From IMG/VR virus record IMGVR_UViG_3300017739_000045, positions 1-33,826 of that record: a stretch of 33,826 nucleotides of DNA; one strand, given 5' to 3'. The DNA comes from a virus. Position 1 is the first letter of the stretch. Every line of letters starts with the position of its first letter. The position numbers were made by a program, and so were the translations under genes. The notes under the pieces were generated by a model. The model made no database searches. It saw only the letters and a list, made by a program, of their open reading frames with translations, and had not been told where the DNA came from. This document shows, in pieces, positions 4,872 through 10,852 of the stretch.

Positions 4872-5194
4872 AAGAAGATTGGGAGCCAAGTACCACGTTG
4901 CAGTCTTGGTTCTTTGATAAATTTAAGCAAGCAACAATGGAGGATTTGAACTATGAACACGAACAATTTGTCGACTACTACCTCGCAAAAGGTAACAGAA
5001 AAAACAACTGGGATGCCGCCTTCAGATTTTGGTGTCGGTGCTCTTTCAAGTTGGGTAACAAAACACAGAAAACCTGGAACAATTCTAAACCAGCCAGAGT
5101 TTCTGCCAGTAATGCTGACGCAGTCGGAGATTATCTTGATAGATACAATAGCGAGAGCAACATCAGAAGCATTACTAGAACTAAAGGATCATAA
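4841..5194 (+). CDS. DnaT-like replication protein (putative)
   Basis: A 117-residue protein starting MERDYTSKPIEEDW, preceded by AAGGAG. The segment YEHEQFVDYYLAKGNRKNNWDAAFRFWCR (about residues 39-67) matches the compact helical C-terminal domain seen in DnaT and phage replication proteins (E-x-F-x-DYW-x-G-x-DW-x-A-x-R-x-W-x-R). That domain binds ssDNA and helps load the host DnaB helicase in the known cases. It overlaps the DUF1064-like gene by 31 bases and the next gene by about 80 in other frames. Since the genome lacks its own polymerase and helicase, a helicase-recruiting protein would make sense; this is inference. Confidence 0.6.
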   Translation: MERDYTSKPIEEDWEPSTTLQSWFFDKFKQATMEDLNYEHEQFVDYYLAKGNRKNNWDAAFRFWCRCSFKLGNKTQKTWNNSKPARVSASNADAVGDYLDRYNSESNIRSITRTKGS

Positions 5195-5543
5195 AGAACT
5201 AGCACCACTCAAGAAAAAAATTGATGGTGTTATTCATAATCTTGAAGTACAAATGCAACCAGCTCCGAACGAAACTATTGTAAAAAGTTTGCAAGTGCTG
5301 GGCAATACATTTCAAACTGAACTACCACAACGTGAAGGTTTGAAGTATTATATAGAAGCAATCAAAGATATACCAGCTATATTCTTGAAGGATGCTATCG
5401 TATCTGTAATGAAAACACACAAGTATAATACGTTTCCATTACCAGCTACCATACGAGAACCTGTTGACAACAAGATAAATTTCTGTCAAAGTTTTCTTGG
5501 ATGGTGTAGATCTGTCTTACACAGACTCACAACATTCACCTAG
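5112..5543 (+). CDS. Replication-associated protein of unknown function (start uncertain)
   Basis: The frame is open from 4953, but the part before about 5112 runs against the better-supported DnaT-like gene, so I place the start at the ATG at 5112 (143 residues, MLTQSEIILIDTIARATSEA). An ATG at 5013 is the alternative; neither has a clear ribosome site, so translation may be coupled. The part LKYYIEAIKDIPAIFLKDAIVSV followed by YNTFPLPATIRE resembles small phage proteins that follow DnaT-like or helicase-loader genes, where 'FPxPAxIRE' recurs. No enzyme domain is visible. It is the last gene before a terminator. Confidence 0.55.
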   Translation: MLTQSEIILIDTIARATSEALLELKDHKELAPLKKKIDGVIHNLEVQMQPAPNETIVKSLQVLGNTFQTELPQREGLKYYIEAIKDIPAIFLKDAIVSVMKTHKYNTFPLPATIREPVDNKINFCQSFLGWCRSVLHRLTTFT

Positions 5544-5563
5544 TTCATTCTTCAATTTGTTCC

Positions 5564-5596
5564 AAGCCTTGTGATTAATTTTGCAAGGCTTTTTTT
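5564..5596 (+). terminator. Rho-independent terminator
   Basis: AAGCCTTG (5564-5571) pairs perfectly with CAAGGCTT (5584-5591) around a 12-base loop, and a run of seven T residues spans 5590-5596. It ends the second early gene group 20 bases after its last stop; a promoter follows immediately. Confidence 0.9.
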
Positions 5597-5600
5597 ATGC

Positions 5601-5629
5601 TTGATTACAATGCAGAAATGCATTATAAT
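5601..5629 (+). promoter_or_regulatory. Sigma70-type early promoter with operator-like dyad
   Basis: TTGATT (5601-5606), a 17-base spacer and a perfect TATAAT (5624-5629). The spacer contains TGCAG-AA-ATGCA (5611-5622), one mismatch from the perfect dyad at the two other early sites. It lies between a terminator and the recombination gene group and should drive that group. Confidence 0.8.
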
Positions 5630-5654
5630 TTTATTAACAAAAAGGAGAATGATT

Positions 5655-5885
5655 ATGAGTTTATATTTTGATAAAATAAAAATAACTTACACAAGAACAG
5701 AAACAACTTATTACAATCCAAAAACTAAAAAACATATTGACTATAAAAAACCAAAAATAACTACCAAAGTAATATTTGAAGATAGTTGTTTTGATATTGG
5801 TGAATTATATTTGCAGCTTAAAAACTGTCACGACAGAGGTTATGATAAAGTGCAAGTATCTTTTGTTTCAGAACGACATTACTAG
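5655..5885 (+). CDS. Small early protein of unknown function
   Basis: A 76-residue protein starting MSLYFDKIKITYTRTETTYY. It is rich in Tyr, Lys and Thr and looks mainly beta in its first half, with a helix (FDIGELYLQLKNCHDRGYD) and a final strand (KVQVSFVSE). The start is the second of two in-frame ATGs after AAAGGAG. It is the first gene after the 5601 promoter and directly precedes the exonuclease gene. No family is recognised; an accessory role in recombination is only a positional guess. Confidence 0.65.
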   Translation: MSLYFDKIKITYTRTETTYYNPKTKKHIDYKKPKITTKVIFEDSCFDIGELYLQLKNCHDRGYDKVQVSFVSERHY

Positions 5886-5895
5886 GAGAATGACT

Positions 5896-6711
5896 ATGAA
5901 TAATTTTGACCGTACTGTAGGTCTAGGTGGTAGTGATGCCAACAGAATATGGCACAACCAAAACCTAGTACAACTATGGAAAGTAAAAACTAAAAGAGAT
6001 GTGGAAGAAGATTTATCTAATGTATTTCGTGTGCAACTTGGAGTACATACAGAATCATTCCATATTGAATGGTTAGCTAAGACAGAGTTTGCTGGTAAGA
6101 TAGTAACTAGACCAACTCCAGGACAAGAAGTAAAACAATTTACATTTAGAGATGTACCATTGTTTGCTCATCTTGATGCCAAGGTAGACAATGTAATACT
6201 AGAATGTAAACACAGTAATGCAAGAGCAACTGTTGAACACAAGGCTAGATACTATGCACCACAGCTACATCATTATATGAAAGTATATAATCAAGACTGG
6301 TGTTACCTATCTGTTATACTTGGTAATGATGATCCCAAAGTAGTAAGAGTAGATTGGAATCAAGAGTTCTACGATAGACTATTTGCAAAGATGAAAAGGT
6401 TTTGGTTGTTCGTAAAAAATGACAAGCAACCACCAGAATCAAATGGCAAAAGTGCTATTGAAACTTTGGCAGAAGAACACGTACTTGTAGATGGTATGAA
6501 AGACTATCTTGAGTTTGACAATGAATTATACAGAAGCCTTGATGGTATGATGAATCAGTATCAAGGTGCTGTTAGCAGCTTCGAAGAAACGAAGAAGAAG
6601 ATGAAGTTACTTGTACCTAAGGATGCTAGAAGATGTGAGTTTCCTAACAGTAACTATGTAATAACACGCAACAAGAAAGGTACACTTGTTGTCAAAACAA
6701 AAGGAGAATGA
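5896..6711 (+). CDS. YqaJ/lambda-exo-type 5'-3' exonuclease
   Basis: A 271-residue protein with the core of the YqaJ viral recombinase family, a PD-(D/E)XK nuclease like lambda Red alpha. The start GLGGSDANRIW (residues 9-19) is the typical N-terminus, GVHTESFHIEW (about 49-59) carries the first conserved Glu, and HLDAKVDN-VILECKHSN gives Asp94, Glu103 and Lys105, the metal-binding D-ExK triad. YYAPQLHHYMKV then matches the conserved Q-x-x-Y helix. The enzyme degrades one strand from double-stranded ends to expose ssDNA, which the annealing protein encoded two genes downstream uses. The ATG at 5896 has the right distance from TAGGAG; the ATG at 5890 is too close. All catalytic residues are intact. 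Confidence 0.88.
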   Translation: MNNFDRTVGLGGSDANRIWHNQNLVQLWKVKTKRDVEEDLSNVFRVQLGVHTESFHIEWLAKTEFAGKIVTRPTPGQEVKQFTFRDVPLFAHLDAKVDNVILECKHSNARATVEHKARYYAPQLHHYMKVYNQDWCYLSVILGNDDPKVVRVDWNQEFYDRLFAKMKRFWLFVKNDKQPPESNGKSAIETLAEEHVLVDGMKDYLEFDNELYRSLDGMMNQYQGAVSSFEETKKKMKLLVPKDARRCEFPNSNYVITRNKKGTLVVKTKGE

Positions 6712-6713
6712 AG

Positions 6714-6848
6714 ATGAAGTTTACATTGAAAGAACTAATAGATATGTGGGCAAAAACTTACAACGAGAATCTTGTAGGTAAACACCCAGGATTTATCAAC
6801 AACCTAATAGTGGAGTATGACAATGCCAGAACAAAAGACAAAGAATAA
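6714..6848 (+). CDS. Small protein between exonuclease and annealing protein (44 aa)
   Basis: ATG at 6714 to TAA at 6846 gives 44 residues, starting MKFTLKELIDMWAKTYNENL and ending in NARTKDKE. AAAGGAG precedes two in-frame ATGs six bases apart, again the tandem-start arrangement, with the second well placed. It overlaps the following ERF gene by 26 bases in another frame, so translation is probably coupled. It appears helical and carries no known domain. Its place inside the recombination module suggests an accessory role, not demonstrated. Confidence 0.65.
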   Translation: MKFTLKELIDMWAKTYNENLVGKHPGFINNLIVEYDNARTKDKE

Positions 6849-7446
6849 ACCAGACTTTGATAGAGATCTATTCAACTTATTGCACGACGTAAATAATCCA
6901 TATCAAGGTTCTCAGAATCCTCACTACAAAAGTAAGTTTGCTGATCTATTGAGTTGTCTAAAGACAGTCAAGCCAGCACTAAAGGATAACAACTTTGCAT
7001 TACAACAAGTAATAAAACAACTTGAAGGTGGTGGATCTGTATTGCAAACTAATCTTATACATATATCTGGTAAGGTAGTTTGTGATGGTGGTATACCTCT
7101 TGTATCTAAAGATGCTAATGATCCACAGAAACTAGGTGGTTCTATTACATATGCTAGAAGATATGGTTTGTGTGCATTACTTGGTGTAGTAGGTGATCCA
7201 GATGATGATGGTAATGAATCTAGTAAAGCAGATACTTCACCTAAAGCATTAGAAAGATTAAAGAAAGATTTTGCTGAAACTATACACGATTCAGCAGATA
7301 AACCTATGCTTGATGAATTGTATACAACATACAAAGATGAAATATCAGCATTAAAAGATGAAGATCAGAAGTGGTTTAGACAAGCATACAAAGATCAAAT
7401 TAAATTTATGAAAGAAAGAGAGGTAAAGAATGCAGACATTAGCTGA
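6823..7446 (+). CDS. erf: ERF-family single-strand annealing protein
   Basis: A 207-residue protein. Residues about 12-135 show the ERF superfamily pattern: FNLLHDVNNPYQGSQNPHYKSKFADL at the start of the domain (given here by its key parts LHDV and KSKFADL), then LKTVKPALKDNNFALQQ, the central LGGSITYARRYGLCALLGVVGDPDDDG and a charged C-terminus. The SxTYARRYxLxxLLGV-x-x-DDDG stretch is diagnostic. ERF proteins form rings that anneal complementary ssDNA and partner with a 5'-3' exonuclease and SSB, both adjacent here. GGAG lies seven bases before the ATG at 6823. The role is probably recombination-dependent repair, genome circularisation or concatemer formation. Confidence 0.92.
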   Translation: MPEQKTKNKPDFDRDLFNLLHDVNNPYQGSQNPHYKSKFADLLSCLKTVKPALKDNNFALQQVIKQLEGGGSVLQTNLIHISGKVVCDGGIPLVSKDANDPQKLGGSITYARRYGLCALLGVVGDPDDDGNESSKADTSPKALERLKKDFAETIHDSADKPMLDELYTTYKDEISALKDEDQKWFRQAYKDQIKFMKEREVKNADIS

Positions 7447-7780
7447 AGTAACTATACTAGGACATTGTGCAGTAGATCCAGAACGTATGAAAAATGAGGA
7501 ATACTGCAAGTTAGTTGTAACTCACAACTCTGGTAGTAAAGACAATCGTAAAGCACATCATCACAAAATTAGTATATTTGATCCATACAAAACAGATTTT
7601 GTTATGAAGTATATCAAGAAAGGTATGATTGTTTATGTCAAAGGAGAGCTGCAAAATTCTAAATTAGATGATGGTACTTGGTACACAAGTGTTGTGTGTG
7701 GTAGGTTTGATAGCAGAATAGAATTATGCGAAAAGAAAGATAGTGCTGGTATCAAAGATGACGACGCACCTCCCTTCTAA
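7430..7780 (+). CDS. ssb: Single-stranded DNA-binding protein
   Basis: A 116-residue OB-fold protein. LAEVTILGHCAVDPE at the N-terminus, HHKISIFDPYKTDFVMKYIKKGMIVYVKGELQN in the middle and TWYTSVVCGRF further on follow the bacterial SSB fold. The last residues DDDAPPF resemble the acidic DDD-x-PF tip with which SSB recruits replication and repair enzymes; the extra Pro is unusual but the ending Phe is kept. It is shorter than host SSB (about 150-180 aa), having only a brief linker. It overlaps the ERF gene by 17 bases and the next HTH gene by 23. It should coat ssDNA made by the exonuclease and support annealing and host-driven replication. Confidence 0.88.
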   Translation: MQTLAEVTILGHCAVDPERMKNEEYCKLVVTHNSGSKDNRKAHHHKISIFDPYKTDFVMKYIKKGMIVYVKGELQNSKLDDGTWYTSVVCGRFDSRIELCEKKDSAGIKDDDAPPF

Positions 7781-7985
7781 CATTTGTAAGATTCTCCGAA
7801 AAGCTAGGATAGATTGTTCGTATACATATTTAGATGCGAGCAATCTAACTGGCTTATCTATATCTACAATAGTAAATGCAGAAAGAACTATACCAAGTCC
7901 AAGAACTATCAAACTGCTATCGACTTGTTATGGTATAAAAGTAAATCTTGCACACAATACTAAAGGTAATGTAGTATATCTTTAG
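7758..7985 (+). CDS. Small XRE-like helix-turn-helix regulator
   Basis: A 75-residue protein from the ATG at 7758; a GTG at 7743 in the same frame would add five residues. ICKILRKARIDC, then YLDASNLTGLSISTIVNAERTIPSPRTIKLLSTCYGIKV, is a clear XRE fold: the turn LTGLSISTIVNAER places the recognition helix at SISTIVNAE, followed by the proline-containing loop and helix TIKLLSTCYG. It could bind one of the dyads in the control region and help shut off early or turn on late genes, but the target is unknown. The start overlaps the SSB end and has no strong ribosome site, so translational coupling is likely. Confidence 0.72.
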   Translation: MTTHLPSNICKILRKARIDCSYTYLDASNLTGLSISTIVNAERTIPSPRTIKLLSTCYGIKVNLAHNTKGNVVYL

Positions 7986-7994
7986 GAGGTATAG

Positions 7995-8252
7995 GTGGGT
8001 ATATTTGATGATGCTTGGAGAAAAGCGTGTATGAAAAAGAGATGCAAGTATTGCACCAAGAATGCAGTAAAATGGAAAGGTGGTACGTTTTACTGTAAGG
8101 ATTGTTATGATAAGGCAGTGGTAAAAGGAATGAGATTAGAATTTTCGGAACCCCCTCCACAAAAAAAGGGGGGATCTGAAAATTCTAAAGTTAAGGTTAG
8201 TAAAAAGAAACAAAGAAAGATAACAATAGATAAATATAAAGTAGTGAGGTGA
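7995..8252 (+). CDS. Small zinc-ribbon-like protein with Lys-rich tail
   Basis: An 85-residue protein starting at a GTG with an AGGAGG site five bases upstream. CKYC (residues 17-20) and CKDC (34-37), 13 residues apart, form a four-cysteine zinc-ribbon or treble-clef-like knuckle. After residue 50 the chain is low-complexity and basic (PPPQKKGGSENSK, VSKKKQRK), and this part is encoded by a long inverted repeat (8138-8186). It may bind nucleic acid or protein, as many small zinc ribbons do. It sits between an HTH regulator and the endolysin, so a late-gene control role is conceivable but speculative. Confidence 0.68.
   Translation: MGIFDDAWRKACMKKRCKYCTKNAVKWKGGTFYCKDCYDKAVVKGMRLEFSEPPPQKKGGSENSKVKVSKKKQRKITIDKYKVVR
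8138..8186. repeat. Long near-perfect inverted repeat inside a coding gene
   Basis: Bases 8138-8156 (19) and 8167-8186 (20) form a long hairpin with a 10-base A-rich loop. The outer 9 bases (AGAATTTTC / GAAAATTCT) and the inner C5T / AG-run pair fully, with two mismatches and one extra G between. No T tract follows in either direction, so it is not a standard terminator. It encodes the proline- and lysine-rich linker of the zinc-ribbon-like protein in frame. Confidence 0.7.
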
Positions 8253-8253
8253 T

Positions 8254-8697
8254 ATGATAGAAGAACTAATAAATCAATTAGCAGAAGATGAAGGTACAGT
8301 AAAGAATGATAATGGCAGACATATAGTTTATAAATGTCCAGCTGGTAAGTATACTGTAGGATATGGAATCGAAGTTGAAGAACATGGATTATCAGAAGAT
8401 GAAGCAAGAATGTTGTTGCGACAAAGGATCTTAGATGTTATTAAAGAAGTGGATAATAACTATCCATTCATAAAAATTTCTCCTCTCCCTATAAAGCTAT
8501 GTTTCTACAACATGGCTTTCAATTTAGGGATAACAAGATTAAGTAAATTTAAAAAAATGATTGCAGCTCTCGAGGTTGGTGATTATATTACTGCTGGCAA
8601 AGAAGCACAAGACAGTCAATGGTACAATCAAGTAGGTGCAAGAGCAGAACGTATAGTAAAAACAATAAGTGAATGTTCTGAAAAACATTTTTCTTGA
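8254..8697 (+). CDS. GH24 (T4-type) lysozyme endolysin
   Basis: A 147-residue soluble protein without signal peptide, the usual size for phage lysozymes. Glu13 in AEDEG is the catalytic acid; YKCPAGKYTVGYG (26-38) carries Cys28, where most relatives have Asp, and Thr34, at the conserved five-residue distance. LCFYNMAFNLGITRLSKFKKM is the conserved central helix region and QWYNQVGARAERIVKTI the C-terminal helix with the R-A-x-R motif. Cys at the Asp position is known in this family and compatible with activity. It cleaves peptidoglycan at the end of infection and probably needs the holin, which lies on the other strand. GAGGTGAT precedes the ATG. It is the last gene of the plus-strand block, which is odd for a late function. 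Confidence 0.88.
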   Translation: MIEELINQLAEDEGTVKNDNGRHIVYKCPAGKYTVGYGIEVEEHGLSEDEARMLLRQRILDVIKEVDNNYPFIKISPLPIKLCFYNMAFNLGITRLSKFKKMIAALEVGDYITAGKEAQDSQWYNQVGARAERIVKTISECSEKHFS

Positions 8698-8727
8698 TCT
8701 GATTGTATAAGTATATATATTATTTGT

Positions 8728-8834
8728 ACTAGGGATTTTAAAAAACAAACACAATGTTAATTAATTATGTGGATATATTACTATATGTTGTGGTTGGTAT
8801 CCCTAGTCACAAACCCCAGAAATCAGGGATTTTT
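8728..8834 (+). terminator. Terminator-like region with competing stems after endolysin
   Basis: ATCCCT (8799-8804) can pair with AGGGAT (8825-8830), which runs straight into a row of T (8830-8834), a modest plus-strand terminator. The same ATCCCTAGT (8799-8807) can instead pair perfectly with ACTAGGGAT (8728-8736), 62 bases upstream. The two folds exclude each other. Confidence 0.5.
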
Positions 8835-8859
8835 CGATCCATTTAAATGAGCACTGAGT

Positions 8860-8899
8860 GTAGGTAAAAAAGTTTTGCTTATGATTGTACCTACTTTTT
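8860..8899 (+). terminator. Terminator of plus-strand block in convergent junction
   Basis: GTAGGTA (8860-8866) pairs perfectly with TACCTAC (8888-8894) around a 21-base loop, and five T residues (8895-8899) follow on the plus strand. The stem contains the stop codon of the converging holin gene. On the minus strand no T tract follows the stem, so it is mainly a plus-strand signal. Confidence 0.6.
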
Positions 8900-9280
8900 C
8901 AAAGTTTTAGTATCAGTTTTTTTTAACTTATCGAAAGATCGTAAACCACCAAGTCCAAGCATACCTAAAAGCAATGGCATCATTACACTCATATCAGCTT
9001 GTGGTATAGTAATACCAAACCCAGCACAAATTGGCGAAACCATAAAATTAATTCCCAGGGAAATCGCACAGATCCAACCGACAAGGGGTCGCCACGAAGA
9101 TTGAAACCAGTTACCTTTTGCTTCAGCTTTATTTACTTCTAACTGTTGCATCATAAGTTGTTGACTATGCTTCTCTGCCATAGTTGAGATCTCGTGTGCA
9201 AGTTGTGCCTGTTTATCTTTATCTCTGACAAACTTGCCAATAAGTTTAGTTGCTGGTCCGATTAATGCTGTTAGTGCCAT
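8891..9280 (-). CDS. Holin of the three-transmembrane (GTA-holin-like) family
   Basis: A 129-residue membrane protein. The N-terminal half is an amphipathic to charged helix (residues 10-55, KDKQAQLAHEISTMAEKHSQ). NWFQSSWRPLVGWICAISLGIN (58-79) is the signature of the 'Holin of 3TMs' family: an aromatic-rich R-P entry followed by the first membrane segment. FMVSPICAGFGI (79-90) and MMPLLLGMLGLGGLRSFDKLK (100-120) form the others. Such holins open the inner membrane to release endolysin. It is the last gene of the leftward late block and converges with the endolysin gene on the other strand. Confidence 0.85.
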   Translation of the reverse strand: MALTALIGPATKLIGKFVRDKDKQAQLAHEISTMAEKHSQQLMMQQLEVNKAEAKGNWFQSSWRPLVGWICAISLGINFMVSPICAGFGITIPQADMSVMMPLLLGMLGLGGLRSFDKLKKTDTKTLKK

Positions 9281-9282
9281 AG

Positions 9283-9915
9283 TTACTCCTTTTCATTTTG
9301 TAATAAACAACAAGTATTTTGCTGTCTGTATTTAAGACGATCTAAATATTGTTCAGTCAAAGCTATCTCTTTACCTTCATTAAGACATACAAGATAGTAC
9401 TTTGGATAAAACTCCATACATTCTTCTTCTTCCGAAGCAAAGGCAACGTAAGCTATTACACTCAGAAATAATATTAATATTACTATACTAATACCTATCG
9501 TTGCTTGTTTCGCAACATCCATCATTTCTTTTTGTTTCTCTAACTTTCTTTTTTTAATTAATAACTTTTGTTGCTTTACTGCTTCTATCCTACGTTTACG
9601 TTCCATTAGAATCTGATCCCAAGTATTAGGTCCGAATCTAAGATTAATCATATTCTTTACTTCTTGCATTTGCTCATTTGCTAACTTGGCATCAATTATA
9701 CTTTGTGTAACATTTGATAAACCTAACTCATTAGCTGTACTGTTTGCCGCCTTACTGCGTTCTTTGTTTATCTCTTGTTGCCCAGTAAACATTTGATCTA
9801 TCTGTTTAGCTACACCAGATATATCATTTACTGTATTGATATTTTCTTTTATGAATGAGGTTGCTTGTTTTACCAGTGCTATACCAGTAAGTACTGCTGT
9901 TACTGGTTCGACCAT
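9283..9915 (-). CDS. Membrane protein with coiled coil and one TM segment, unknown
   Basis: A 210-residue protein starting MVEPVTAVLTGIALVKQATS, a mildly hydrophobic N-terminal helix. NLRFGPNTWDQILMERKRRIE is followed by a very basic helix to about residue 132, one membrane segment (about 137-160, ATIGISIVILILFLSVIAYV) and a 50-residue tail with CMEFYPKYYLVCLNEGKE and a final CC pair. Proteins with this MVEPVTAVLTGIALV start occur in marine podoviruses, from memory, always uncharacterised. The Cys-rich tail after the membrane segment could lie in the periplasm. It lies between the holin and another membrane gene, so a lysis role (for example spanin-like) is possible but unproven. Confidence 0.7.
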   Translation of the reverse strand: MVEPVTAVLTGIALVKQATSFIKENINTVNDISGVAKQIDQMFTGQQEINKERSKAANSTANELGLSNVTQSIIDAKLANEQMQEVKNMINLRFGPNTWDQILMERKRRIEAVKQQKLLIKKRKLEKQKEMMDVAKQATIGISIVILILFLSVIAYVAFASEEEECMEFYPKYYLVCLNEGKEIALTEQYLDRLKYRQQNTCCLLQNEKE

Positions 9916-10139
9916 TTGATTGCCATCCTATCTAGTTTTTGTTCAAGTCTTATTATAGCTTCTTTTGTTTCTCTTGCTTCATTATTTAACTCAGATTTGG
10001 TAGCATATGTTTCACGTGTATCATTAAGATGTAACTGCAACCTCTTAACTTCTGAAAACATTTTACCAAATGCCCAACCAAAAGGAACTATAATAAAAGA
10101 AAGAACTATATTCCAAACTAGAAAAGGATCAACAGTCAT
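9900..10139 (-). CDS. Small membrane protein, possible holin/antiholin
   Basis: A 79-residue protein with a single N-terminal membrane segment (residues about 7-26, LVWNIVLSFIIVPFGWAFGK) and a long charged helix likely to be a coiled coil (EVKRLQLHLNDTRETYATKS, then ARETKEAIIRLEQKLDRM). This layout occurs in small phage holin-like or antiholin proteins. It overlaps the next gene by 16 bases and the preceding microgene by a TAATG junction. In a cluster with two other membrane proteins next to a holin it is a good lysis-cassette candidate; the exact role is not visible. Confidence 0.6.
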   Translation of the reverse strand: MTVDPFLVWNIVLSFIIVPFGWAFGKMFSEVKRLQLHLNDTRETYATKSELNNEARETKEAIIRLEQKLDRMAIKWSNQ

Positions 10140-10234
10140 TAAAATGCTCTTGTCTTTCGAGGTCTACCTCTTTTACGTTTCTTTTTAAAAATAGATTTTA
10201 TTTTACCTAATATAATCTTGAACTGTGCTATCAC
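10139..10234 (-). CDS. Tiny basic protein with AT-hook-like GRPRK motif (tentative)
   Basis: A GTG start at 10234, with GGTGG five bases upstream, opens a 31-residue frame: a short amphipathic helix (IAQFKIILGKIKSIF) followed by KKKRKRGRPRKTRAF. RGRPRK is the core of the AT-hook motif that binds the minor groove of AT-rich DNA. The frame overlaps the 3' end of the preceding gene and shares its stop with the next ATG (TAATG), filling the only gap in this operon. The length is very short and GTG starts arise by chance, so this is tentative. Confidence 0.45.
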   Translation of the reverse strand: MIAQFKIILGKIKSIFKKKRKRGRPRKTRAF

Positions 10235-10838
10235 TTGTCCACCTATCTATTCTGTTTACTTGTGTTACAACCCCCTCACTGTTTACAGTATCTGCATACA
10301 ATGCTTTAAATGCTGCCATATCACTTGCATTATCAATAGCTGTGCAAATGTCTCCACAATCTTTCCTTATTGCCGCACAATATGTTGTTACTGCACTAGG
10401 TATGGTTGCACTACTATCCATAGTAACTCTTTGCACCAACCAACCAAATCTTTTTATTAAATTATGTGCTTGTGTTTTTGCTTGTTCTTTAGCTAAAGTT
10501 TTTAAACCATAATTAATTACTTTGTTGCCATCATTATCTAAAATGTTTTTACCACTTTCATCTTTAGCTTCAGTATCATCTAATTCTCTATTTGTTTTTG
10601 TCACTGTGCTAGTTACTTTTTTGTTAGAGCTATCAAAGGCATATGTAGGACTAGATGTTACTTCAAATCTATTATCTCCTTCACTTGCACTTTCTACTGT
10701 ATAGATACCTATACTATTTAATTCACTCCAACTCCAAGCACTAAATATTTTTGCAGGATGTTTAACATCATCTATCACTATATTTTTAGGTATAGGTATA
10801 ATTTCTTGTATTTTATTATCTTTAACGTAAGCCCACAT
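10203..10838 (-). CDS. Tail-fibre-associated protein, possible assembly chaperone
   Basis: A 211-residue protein starting MWAYVKDNKIQEIIPIPKNIVI, with a strong AAGGAGG site upstream. The N-terminal 'MWAYV-x-DNK-x-x-EII' with 'FSAWSWSELNSIGIYTV' is found in phage tail assembly-type proteins that follow fibre genes, from memory. The second half (QAHNLIKRFGWLVQRVTMDSSATIPSAVTTYCAAIRKDC) is helical, like the DUF4376-type region that ends many such proteins. It lies directly after the adhesin genes, as fibre chaperones often do. Function is inferred from this context; it might be a structural tail protein instead. Confidence 0.55.
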   Translation of the reverse strand: MWAYVKDNKIQEIIPIPKNIVIDDVKHPAKIFSAWSWSELNSIGIYTVESASEGDNRFEVTSSPTYAFDSSNKKVTSTVTKTNRELDDTEAKDESGKNILDNDGNKVINYGLKTLAKEQAKTQAHNLIKRFGWLVQRVTMDSSATIPSAVTTYCAAIRKDCGDICTAIDNASDMAAFKALYADTVNSEGVVTQVNRIDRWTSDSTVQDYIR

Positions 10839-10852
10839 TTTTTCCTCCTTGT

